Assembly: GCF_047250385.1 (NCBI RefSeq)
Contig: NZ_JBLBVM010000053.1
Span: forward strand, 62,001 to 126,000
Source of the DNA: Glaciecola sp047250385
GTDB lineage: Bacteria > Pseudomonadota > Gammaproteobacteria > Enterobacterales > Alteromonadaceae
DNA: 64,000 nt
Direction: 5' to 3'
The first letter of the stretch is position 1; each line of letters starts with the position of its first letter. The translations under genes were made by a program, and so were the position numbers. Of the stretch, positions 24,850 to 31,412 are shown one piece after another. The notes beneath the pieces were generated by a model. It saw nothing but the letters and a program-made list of their open reading frames with translations, was not told the origin of the DNA and searched no databases.

Positions 24850-25074
24850 CTAGATACATAAATCATCATCATTAAACGGCAGCCCTTCAGAAGCAATGTG
24901 TTGATTGTATGTTGAGATTTTTTCTTTATTCTTTTCTCTCCACTTTTCTGCCAATTCAGATTTTAGCGCGCACTCAAGTCTGTTACTGAGATTAATACCT
25001 AATCGCTTAGCATCGTTGGTAAGAGTTTTATCTAAATATACGTTAACCCGAACTTTATCTTTTACAGAACCCAT
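24850..25074 (-). CDS. ccdA: CcdA-type antitoxin
   Basis: 74 residues in two parts: an N-terminal ribbon-helix-helix DNA-binding part (KVRVNVYLDKTLTNDAKRLG) and a C-terminal disordered toxin-binding tail (WREKNKEKISTYNQHIASEG followed by LPFNDDDL), matching the CcdA layout in which the tail ends with an acidic, Phe-containing segment. It precedes ccdB by 16 bases and shares its operon. CcdA normally represses its own promoter with CcdB; a 10-bp palindrome sits just upstream of the start. Confidence 0.88.
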   Translation of the reverse strand: MGSVKDKVRVNVYLDKTLTNDAKRLGINLSNRLECALKSELAEKWREKNKEKISTYNQHIASEGLPFNDDDLCI

Positions 25075-25095
25075 AATGCACCATGTGTATAGTTT

Positions 25096-25105
25096 TATAC
25101 GTATA
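25096..25105 (-). promoter_or_regulatory. Palindrome in the ccdAB promoter region
   Basis: TATACGTATA is a perfect 10-bp palindrome 22 bases before the ccdA start, within an AT-rich stretch that could contain the -10 box. It is a plausible operator for the ribbon-helix-helix domain of CcdA. Confidence 0.45.
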
Positions 25106-25181
25106 ATATAGTGCGCATAAAAAATTAAATCAACTGAATTACTAATTTCCAGGTTTTTTACATATGGAATTTTAATAATGA

Positions 25182-26378
25182 CAGAATATAAATACAGAGG
25201 CTACGCACTCACTTGGGCTAAAAGAATATAAGCGCTATGTAGGCAAAAACGTTATCCATACCGTGCGTTCAAACAATGCTCACTCAGTTGATTACCTGCA
25301 TAAAGACCATTTAGGTTCAATCAACTTTATTTCAGATGACGAAGGAAGGTTGAAACATAAATTAAGTTTCGACGCCTTTGGTAAACGGCGTGACGGGGCA
25401 ACGTGGAGCCCAATACAAAACGTATTTGCTTCTCCTTCAGTGAAATTAATATCAAAAGTCACTGAACGCGGTTTCACTGGACACGAGCATGTTGATCATG
25501 CCAACATTATCCATATGAATGGGCGGATTTATGATCCGGAAACGGCAAGGTTTGCGCAAGCAGATCCGATTGTGCAGGCACCTGAAAATGGACAGAGCCT
25601 GAACAGATACTCTTATGTTTTCAATAATCCCTTAAGCTACACAGATCCGACTGGTTATACGGCGGCTACAGAGCAGGGTGGTGGGGTAAACTTTTTTAAG
25701 CAGCGCGGAAAAGTAATACGGGAGTGGCAGGAGAGCCAACGGCCAAGCAGTGATGGTAATGAAAGCTCTGGCGCAGCCCAAGAAGAGGGTGAAGCAGCTG
25801 AGAAAGCTAAGACACCTAGTGTCAGTCAAAATAATTCTTACGATACACCTCCTATGCCAATAATACTTCCGGGCGGTCACTCAATTGATTTAATGGTTGT
25901 TATTGGGATAGGTTCTGAAGCCTCCAAAGTGGCCTCCAAAGATAGTTACAAAATCGAAAGTGACGAAGAGTTCGAAATCCGTATGCAGGAAGTGCTCAGA
26001 GTTGGACATGCAGGGAAAAATCATCATCTCACTTACGAGGAAGCTATGTGGCTTTATCAAAATGGTAACGGCACTGCTATTTCAGTTGACGGTAACGTAC
26101 TTGATATACTTGAAGTGGGAGGAAGCAAAATAGCTACCCCATTCCCATATATCGATGACTTAAAAGTACATGGTCATGTTAGCACATATGTCACTGAAAG
26201 CGGTGAAGTAAGAATCAAAGATGGTCCGTATGATTTTCACCCAAGAATCATGAAAAATCCTACAAACAGCCCGATAACAGCGATGAGAAATTTACTCAAC
26301 CTTCGAGCAATAAAAGAGCATGGAGAGGGGACGCCATTTATGATTAACTATAAGTATGAGGATAGGGACTTTGAATAA
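25182..26378 (+). pseudogene. Orphan RHS-repeat core end with toxin-like C-terminal tail (5' truncated)
   Basis: The frame is open from 25182, after a TGA, to 26378 and has no convincing start; GTG at 25263 lies inside the RHS core. The core end is clear: LGLKEYKRYVGKNVIHTV, YLHKDHLGSINF, GFTGHEH, MNGRIYDPETARFAQADP and the border NRYSYVFNNPLSYTDPTGY. After it a variable tail of about 240 residues follows, with a Ser/Glu-rich linker and then a domain containing HHLTYEEAMWLYQNG, VHGHVSTYV and GPYDFHPR. I cannot name the toxin family. The lack of the 5' part means it is a displaced tip that could only act after recombination with a full rhs gene. Confidence 0.85.
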
Positions 26379-26379
26379 T

Positions 26380-26852
26380 ATGCTTTTAAAAAAGTCATTT
26401 CGATACCTATTGTTTTCTACAGCATTTTTAGCTTTGATATCTTGCGGTAACAAAGGAGCTTGCGAAGACTATGAGTAAATATCGGGAAGAGAAGATGATG
26501 TTTTTATTAAAAAGGTAATTCGACAGTAGTTTTTCCGACAATTATTGATTTAGAAACACATGGAGAAAATATTATTGGTCTTCGTTTGGAGGCTAACAAC
26601 GTAGTTTGCCAAGAAGGTGAAAGTGCATCTATTATGATTAAAAATAATAAAGGATATTTTATTTTGAACTCAAGCTCAGAACAAGTATTTGACTTCAATG
26701 ACAAAGCTTCTTTTGAAAAAAAACTAGAAGAGTTGAATTTACTAAATAAGTCTGATTTGAATCACTCTCTATTTGCTGAAGTTTGGAAAAGACATTCAAG
26801 ATACTACGATAGCAACAAAGTGTATTACGACTCATGTAAAATAGAGAAATAG
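26380..26852 (+). pseudogene. Broken lipoprotein gene after the RHS tip, candidate immunity gene
   Basis: Starts one base after the RHS tail ends. The first 32 codons encode a lipoprotein signal (FLALISCGN, lipobox ISC) and stop at TAA (26476-26478). The same frame then reads on sensibly (ISGREDDVFIKK) until a run of five A's, after which sense continues one frame over (NSTVVFPTIIDLETHGENII, then EANNVVCQEGESASIMI) to the stop at 26852. Restoring one A and one sense codon gives a single protein of about 157 residues. An adjacent small lipoprotein is the usual form of immunity to periplasm-acting effectors. An expressed 3' piece from 26586 is possible but unlikely. Confidence 0.65.
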
Positions 26853-26920
26853 TAATATAAAATTAGACACGAACAGATGCATTAAAAAATGAACGTTAGT
26901 TTCAGACCTCCGCGCGATAA

Positions 26921-27139
26921 GTCACCGAACGCGGGTTCACTGAACACGAGGATGTTGATCATGTCAACATTAATCACATGAACGGTCGGATTTACTACCC
27001 GGAGACAGCAACATACATGCAGACGGTCACCGCACAAAGAGCAACCGTTGTTCCGGAGGGGGCGTGCACAAGGGAAGTTCGGGTGCTCGACAATCATTTC
27101 TGGCTGATTGGGATTCATTTCATTTTGGACAAGGTGTGA
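26921..27139 (+). pseudogene. Second RHS core-end scar
   Basis: Reading frame VTERGFTEHEDVDHVNINHM followed by NGRIYYPETATYMQT is a degenerate second copy of the segment VTERGFTGHEHVDHANIIHM / NGRIYDPETARFAQA in the RHS tip 1.4 kb upstream. It then runs into unrelated residues to a TGA at 27139. It marks an earlier tip captured and lost at this site, leaving the gene after it. Confidence 0.75.
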
Positions 27140-27146
27140 AGTACTA

Positions 27147-27425
27147 ATGGAAAATGAACTATTGTTGCGCATGATTGACGGGATTATTTTAAGGTTGGGT
27201 TCAGGGGGGCTACCTGAAGACTTAAGTGACGGGTGGACCCCTGAAATACAAGAAAGAGTGAGCAATTACTTTAAAGATATTCGCAAAATCATTGAGCAAA
27301 AGAGGGAGGTAGAGCACGTTGGTATAGTTCGCAGCTTGGATTTTGATGGTGTTTGCAGGGGTGATTTAATTTGTGAAATCGCCCAAGTAATGAAGGTTGT
27401 GCGCAATTACAATAGCGAGCTTTAG
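27147..27425 (+). CDS. Small cytoplasmic protein, candidate orphan RHS immunity
   Basis: 92 residues from ATG 27147 (upstream in-frame ATG at 27108 lies in the RHS scar). No signal peptide; charged and helical: GIILRLGSGGLPEDLSDGW, IQERVSNYFKDIRKIIEQKR, GDLICEIAQVMKVV. I do not recognise the family. It stands seven bases after the second RHS scar, exactly where an immunity gene for the lost tip would be, and has an undisturbed frame. Retained immunity genes without toxins are common in RHS islands. Confidence 0.6.
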   Translation: MENELLLRMIDGIILRLGSGGLPEDLSDGWTPEIQERVSNYFKDIRKIIEQKREVEHVGIVRSLDFDGVCRGDLICEIAQVMKVVRNYNSEL

Positions 27426-27540
27426 TGTTAGGTGTCGTTGGTGAGTTTCAACCTCACCTCCAAAATGCTCCCATTTTCGGCTATAAACGGGAAAGTTACC
27501 GGAGCCAACATGAGTAAAGTTGTAACGTGCAAGCATTACC

Positions 27541-27840
27541 ACAGCACCACCCCAAGCACCGAAAATCGGAACGTTTCGCCAAACACCGAGCAAAACTCCT
27601 CACTAGCACCACAGTCCCACGCTGTGTCAAACTCTCACCGTCATAATAAGCCAGCAATGAGCAGTCCTACAAAAGCCCACTGTGCCTGCGCGTGTGAATA
27701 TCTACAAAAAAGTGTAGTTCAGATGATTTGAAAAGACCCAAATCCATAAATCGGCGGGTCTGATGTGAGATAACTTGATGATATGTATAAAGAAATGGTG
27801 GCCCAACCCTGACTTGAACAGGGGACCTGCCGATTATGAG
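27541..27840. repeat. Right-end repeat of element 2 (copy C), joined to the intact tRNA
   Basis: From about 27584 on it matches copy B (23938-24193); from 27541 it matches the detached piece at 22541-22580. A 99-codon open frame across it (27432-27731) has the composition of non-coding sequence and is conserved only as DNA, so I do not call it a gene. The rest of the gap to the left (27426-27540) holds one small hairpin, GGTGAG-N7-CTCACC at 27440-27458. Confidence 0.8.
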
Positions 27841-27872
27841 TCGGATGCTCTAACCAACTGAGCTATTGGGCC
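27796..27872 (-). tRNA. tRNA with anticodon CAT, tRNA-Ile2 type (intact attachment-site copy)
   Basis: 77 nt with encoded CCA. Acceptor GGCCCAA pairs with TTGGGCC, D arm GCTC/GAGC, anticodon loop CTCATAA, T arm CCCTG/CAGGG with loop TTCAAGT. Anticodon CAT could be elongator Met or Ile2 (where C34 becomes lysidine); C4-G69 and C5-G68 pairs, used by TilS, favour Ile2. Position 27-43 is a U-C mismatch, the only weak pair in the anticodon stem. Not initiator Met, since the first pair is a standard G-C. Its 3' half is duplicated twice to the left. Confidence 0.85.
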
Positions 27873-27882
27873 ATATTGTGAT

Positions 27883-27917
27883 ACTAGTTATTATTCTAGA
27901 ACTAGTTCTTGCTACAA
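27883..27917 (-). promoter_or_regulatory. Probable promoter of the tRNA, with inverted repeat
   Basis: On the minus strand TTGTAG (27912-27917), an 18-base spacer and TAATAA (27888-27893) give a start about nine bases before the tRNA. ACTAGTT and AACTAGT (27883-27906) form an inverted repeat across the -10 region. Confidence 0.45.
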
Positions 27918-28082
27918 CGTCCTTATTCGGTAGACTCTAAACTGTATTGAATTTCGAGACTGCCTACCTAAAAACGGCGTGAAGTATAAATTTTTTTTTG
28001 GGTGTTGTCATCAAACAGGTAAGATTATTTAATAAAAAGCCGATATTAATCATAAATGCTTGTTATATGTACTATCTTGCGT

Positions 28083-28131
28083 ATCTTGACGTGCAAAAAT
28101 ATACATGTTTTGGTATATTTCTGCTCAAGAT
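28083..28131 (+). promoter_or_regulatory. Long hairpin before the 109-residue gene
   Basis: ATCTTGA and GCAAAAATATAC on the left pair with GTATATTTCTGC and TCAAGAT on the right: 19 pairs with one mismatch, a 3-base bulge and an 8-base loop. It ends 28 bases before the ATG at 28160. No T-run follows, so it is not a terminator; it may be an operator or a 5' leader structure. The remaining gap to the tRNA shows nothing else. Confidence 0.55.
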
Positions 28132-28159
28132 GCCAAATTTAATCTGCAAGGAGCTATAA

Positions 28160-28489
28160 ATGGCGGATGTTCCGTACTTAATCAGTGGGCGCAACACGAT
28201 TATTCATAAATTGAGAAAGTTTGATTTGCTAGTCATTAACGGACGACGTGATCCTGTATTACTCATAACGCCAAATGATATTGAAATATATGATGGACCC
28301 ATTCCTGAGAATAAACTCGAAGCAAAAAGAATGGACATGGTGAAGATTGACATCGCATCATCTGAAAACTTTAGTGACTATCGTCCGATGCTCTTTATTC
28401 AAACCTTGAATAATAAAGAATATAAAATTGATTATAGTAAAGCGGGAACTGACCTTTTTGTGACTGTCCATCAAGACAGTACTTTTTAG
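28160..28489 (+). CDS. Small cytoplasmic protein of unknown function
   Basis: 109 residues, start well supported by CAAGGAG. No signal peptide or membrane segment. It is predicted largely beta: LISGRNTIIHKL, FDLLVINGRRDPVLLIT, PNDIEIYDGPI, MLFIQTLNNKEYKIDY. I do not recognise the family. It lies 22 bases before an LrgA/CidA-type gene on the same strand and may share its transcript. A long hairpin precedes it. Confidence 0.6.
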   Translation: MADVPYLISGRNTIIHKLRKFDLLVINGRRDPVLLITPNDIEIYDGPIPENKLEAKRMDMVKIDIASSENFSDYRPMLFIQTLNNKEYKIDYSKAGTDLFVTVHQDSTF

Positions 28490-28510
28490 ACTCAATTACA
28501 TTGTTTTATT

Positions 28511-28927
28511 GTGAATAGTAAACTAGTTTGCGGATTTCTTGGGTTCGCAAGCTTAGCGTTAATATATCTAGTCTCTTTATTCTTATTTTATTACTTAGCA
28601 ATTCCCTTACCTCCTGCATTGATTGGCATATTTTTGCTTTTGCTTGTCCTAATAATGCGTCGAAGTGTACCAGTTTCTATTAATATATCAGCTCGTCCAA
28701 TGCTCGCCTATATGGGCTTGTTTTTATTGCCCGCTCTTATCTCTGTTTTATTGTATGTAGATTTATTTACCAAGCATTACCTAGCGTTAATTGTTGCAGT
28801 TGGTTTTAGCACAGTTGTGAGCTTAGGAATAACCCTGTGGTTTAGCCAAAAGATTTTGTCCCGTGTAAAAGCGAACATTTCTGTAGTAAATGAAGTGCAG
28901 ACACCACATTCTGAAAAGGATGAATAG
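28511..28927 (+). CDS. LrgA/CidA-family holin-like membrane protein
   Basis: 138 residues with four membrane helices. Start GTG at 28511 without a good ribosome site. The family mark is in helix 2 and after: FYYLAIPLPPALIGIFLLLL, then PMLAYMGLFLLPALISVLLY, close to the 'P-x-P-x-x-(I/V)-x-G-(M/I)' and 'F-F-x-P' patterns of LrgA/CidA. These proteins influence murein hydrolase activity, lysis and, in recent work, carbon by-product transport. The LrgB/CidB partner follows nine bases later. Confidence 0.85.
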   Translation: MNSKLVCGFLGFASLALIYLVSLFLFYYLAIPLPPALIGIFLLLLVLIMRRSVPVSINISARPMLAYMGLFLLPALISVLLYVDLFTKHYLALIVAVGFSTVVSLGITLWFSQKILSRVKANISVVNEVQTPHSEKDE

Positions 28928-28936
28928 GGCGTATTT

Positions 28937-29668
28937 ATGACTTCAGTATTTCAGCAAATAACTGCACTTTTCTCGCCTCTTTGGACGCAAAACACAATAT
29001 TTATGATTGGGTGTTTACTCACTACGCTCATCATATATTTACTGTGTAGAGCGCTGCATTTAAAGTTTAATCAATCTACTTTGTTACATCCATTGACGAC
29101 GAGTACTTTTGTCATTGGAATGGTGTTGTACTTTTTCCACGTAGATGTTGCTGAATACAAACAAGGTATAACATTGTTCGAATTGCTACTCGGGCCAGCA
29201 ACGGTCGCGTTGGCAGTACCGCTATATAATCAGCTTCGCGTGCTGCGACAACTCGGACTTAGAGTACTTTTACCTATTATTATTGGCGGAACGGTTGCCC
29301 CTATTTTAGCTTGGTTGTCTGTTTATCTGCTCGATACGCCTTTGCAACTACAAATGACGATGTTGGTTAAATCAATAACAACGCCGCTGGCAATGGGTAC
29401 CGCTGAGCTAATTGGTGGCTCAGCAGAACTAGCGGCAATCATTGTTATCATCACAGGAATTGTAGGGGCGACATTTGCACCTTGGTTGATTCTTCTTACC
29501 AAAGCCGACTCAGAATACGCTCAGGGCTTAGCGCTTGGGTCGGTCGCCCATGTAATCGGTACATCTCGAGCGTTAAACATCAGTGAAACATGTGGGGCTT
29601 TCGCAACTCTTGGTTTGTGCTTGAATGGCGTCATTACGGCGCTGCTTCTTCCTCTATTATTTGCTTAA
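28937..29668 (+). CDS. LrgB/CidB-family membrane protein
   Basis: 243 residues, eight or so helices. LLGPATVALAVPLYNQ and SITTPLAMGTAELIGG are the conserved loops of the family, together with GSVAHVIGTSRAL near the end, where an A-H-x-x-G-T-(A/S)-(R/K) motif is expected. Partner of the preceding LrgA/CidA gene. Roles proposed for the pair are control of murein hydrolases and export of small metabolites. Confidence 0.9.
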   Translation: MTSVFQQITALFSPLWTQNTIFMIGCLLTTLIIYLLCRALHLKFNQSTLLHPLTTSTFVIGMVLYFFHVDVAEYKQGITLFELLLGPATVALAVPLYNQLRVLRQLGLRVLLPIIIGGTVAPILAWLSVYLLDTPLQLQMTMLVKSITTPLAMGTAELIGGSAELAAIIVIITGIVGATFAPWLILLTKADSEYAQGLALGSVAHVIGTSRALNISETCGAFATLGLCLNGVITALLLPLLFA

Positions 29669-29731
29669 TGCACATCCCGTATTCTTAAGGCATTATGGTC
29701 AGTCTGAATTCCTCTAAAGAAATAAAGCGTT

Positions 29732-29776
29732 GAGCCGTTACAACTACATAGCGCTAAACTACGTCTAGGTCGGCTC
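29732..29776. other. Inverted repeat GAGCCG / CGGCTC in intergenic gap
   Basis: Six-base arms enclose 33 bases between the LrgB-type gene and the response-regulator operon, with TAAATAACCCTTTT to its right. It may be a weak terminator or an operator for the next operon. Confidence 0.35.
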
Positions 29777-29816
29777 TAAATAACCCTTTTAACTTTCATT
29801 TTTGCTAGGTTAATAC

Positions 29817-30806
29817 ATGATATCAGTCCTCATATGTGATGATTCACTTGTTGCACGAAAGCAAGTTGCGAAATGCTTACCCCAAGATTGGGATGTTGCC
29901 GTGCATTTCGCAAAGCACGGTGAAGAGGCTTTAACTGCTCTGAAAGAAGGTAAAGGGCAGGTTCTGTTACTCGATCTGAATATGCCGGTCTTGGATGGTT
30001 ATGAAACCTTAAAAGAAATTCAAAAACAGCAATTATTGACGAAAACAATTGTTGTCTCCGGCGATATTCAACCAGAGGCTAAACAGCGAGTGCTCACACT
30101 CGGAGCAATCGACTTTATTCAAAAGCCAGTCAACCAAGAAGTGCTTATCGAAACACTTCGAAAGCACAATGTATTGGCTTTAGAGGAAGAAAATTCAGAA
30201 TCCGCTGGCTTAGATGAGGCATTGCGTGATTGCTATCAAGAAGTCGCTAATGTGGCAATGGGGCAGGCTGGCAACAACCTTGCGCAAATAATGGGTGTAT
30301 TTGTACAACTCCCAATTCCAAATGTAAATTTAATCGAGGTGTCTGAATTACATATGATGCTTTCCGATATTGAGCTGCATGAGCAGACCTCTGGTGTTTG
30401 CCAAGGCTTCTTAGGCGATGGTATCAGCGGCGAAGCACTCTGTATTCTTAGTGATTCAAGTTTTGGTGATGTAGCAAAAATATTAAACATTGAAGAAGCT
30501 GTTGATGACGAAATGCAGTTAGAAATGCTGATGGACGTTGCCAGTATTCTCATCGGTACGTGCTTATCAGGTTTTGCAAAACAACTTGATATGGAGTTTA
30601 GACAAGGTCATCCGATTGTTTTAGGTCAGCACCAAAGCGTTGAAGAACTTATTAAATCAAACAAAAGTAGCTGGCGGAAAACACTCGCGATTGAGTTAAG
30701 CTATGGGCTTGAGGGATACAACGTGCAGTGTGATTTAATATTATTATTTACAGAAGAGTCACTTGAAACTTTAAATTCAAAATTAGCCCATTTGCTTGAG
30801 GACTAG
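29817..30806 (+). CDS. Response regulator with CheC/CheX-like output domain
   Basis: 329 residues. Residues 1-120 are a receiver: VLICDDS, LLLDLNMPVLDGYE with the phospho-acceptor, VVSGD as switch and FIQKPVN with the lysine. The rest resembles CheC/CheX phosphatases: DEALRDCYQEVANVAMGQAG followed by NNLAQIMG carries the E-x-x-N-(I/M/V) pattern, and a second half-site appears as MDVASILIGTCLSGFA; the canonical asparagine of the second half is replaced. Such fusions are thought to act on a partner receiver or regulate diguanylate cyclases. The PAS gene follows after three bases. Confidence 0.82.
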   Translation: MISVLICDDSLVARKQVAKCLPQDWDVAVHFAKHGEEALTALKEGKGQVLLLDLNMPVLDGYETLKEIQKQQLLTKTIVVSGDIQPEAKQRVLTLGAIDFIQKPVNQEVLIETLRKHNVLALEEENSESAGLDEALRDCYQEVANVAMGQAGNNLAQIMGVFVQLPIPNVNLIEVSELHMMLSDIELHEQTSGVCQGFLGDGISGEALCILSDSSFGDVAKILNIEEAVDDEMQLEMLMDVASILIGTCLSGFAKQLDMEFRQGHPIVLGQHQSVEELIKSNKSSWRKTLAIELSYGLEGYNVQCDLILLFTEESLETLNSKLAHLLED

Positions 30807-30809
30807 ACA

Positions 30810-31295
30810 ATGAGTAACAATGCGCTGGACGAGATACTAGAGTTCCATTGGATGATGGATATGCTACAAACTGTAGATGTTGGCATAGTTGTACTCAACC
30901 GTAATTTTGAGATAAAAGTGTGGAATGGCTTTATGGAAGCCCACAGCGGTATGCTGCCTAATGATGTGAGAGATAAAACTTTGTTTTCACTCTATCCAGA
31001 TATTTCAGAGTCCTGGTTTAGGCGTAAAACTAAGGCAGTGTTTGAGCTGCGTACTCGCGCGTTTGTCACATGGGAACAACGTCCGTATCTTTTTAAGTTT
31101 CGTAATTTCCGACCTATTACAGGCACTGAACCTTTCATGTATCAAAATATCTCTCTTTCGGCACTTGCTTCGGCAACCGGCGCCATTGACCACATTTGTA
31201 TGATGGTTTATGACATGACTGACGCAGCCGCGGCTAAAAAACAGTTGCTTTCCTTGCAGGTTAAACAGCATGAAACCGAACATAGCAGTAAGTAA
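30810..31295 (+). CDS. PAS-domain protein
   Basis: 161 residues, almost entirely one PAS fold: DVGIVVLNRNFEIKVWNGFM opens it and HICMMVYDMTDAAAAKKQL closes it. No kinase, cyclase or DNA-binding part, so it must signal through partners. Same operon as the CheC-like response regulator. In the middle it has SEPFMYQ-like loop TGTEPFMYQNISL; no haem or flavin residues can be assigned. Confidence 0.82.
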   Translation: MSNNALDEILEFHWMMDMLQTVDVGIVVLNRNFEIKVWNGFMEAHSGMLPNDVRDKTLFSLYPDISESWFRRKTKAVFELRTRAFVTWEQRPYLFKFRNFRPITGTEPFMYQNISLSALASATGAIDHICMMVYDMTDAAAAKKQLLSLQVKQHETEHSSK

Positions 31296-31412
31296 CTTTA
31301 TTTATCGCACTGGTTTGTTGATCTTGGTCTGATCCTTGCTGTTCTCCTATCATAAATTATTGAGTAAGCGTTATTTGACGCTTGCCAAACAAACGACTTT
31401 TGGTAGTAAGTA

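Larger units (their letters stand above)
24194..27840. mobile_element. Element 2: tRNA-bounded accessory element with ccdAB and RHS remnants, no integrase
   Basis: Runs from the GCCAA motif beside copy B of the tRNA half to the anticodon loop of the intact tRNA. Content: CcdB/CcdA on the minus strand, an RHS tip, a broken lipoprotein, a second RHS scar, a 92-residue protein and the right-end repeat. No integrase or transposase is present, so mobility, if any, depends on an enzyme supplied elsewhere. Content and borders are seen; the mobile nature is inferred. Confidence 0.65.

Noticed and set aside
26882..27265. 127-codon open frame on the minus strand
   Set aside because: It is the complement of the RHS scar and the start of the 92-residue gene, which have recognisable coding content on the + strand.
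20316..27425. An insertion sequence or prophage carrying the accessory genes
   Set aside because: No transposase, integrase, capsid, terminase or lysis gene, and no terminal inverted repeats; the tRNA-half repeats explain the borders better.
27425..27460. GTTAGGT after the 92-residue gene plus a small hairpin, resembling the end of an integron attC site
   Set aside because: No RYYYAAC partner, no attC-like pairing and no integron integrase; one seven-base match is expected by chance.
27432..27731. 99-codon open frame on the + strand left of the tRNA
   Set aside because: It runs through the element right-end repeat; the matching part of copy B has changes and an altered frame, so the conservation is of DNA, not protein. 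Residue composition is also unlike a real protein.
29669..29816. Cyclic-di-GMP riboswitch before the CheC-like response regulator
   Set aside because: Looked for because of the many c-di-GMP enzymes, but the conserved core of the GEMM motif is absent; only a weak inverted repeat is present.
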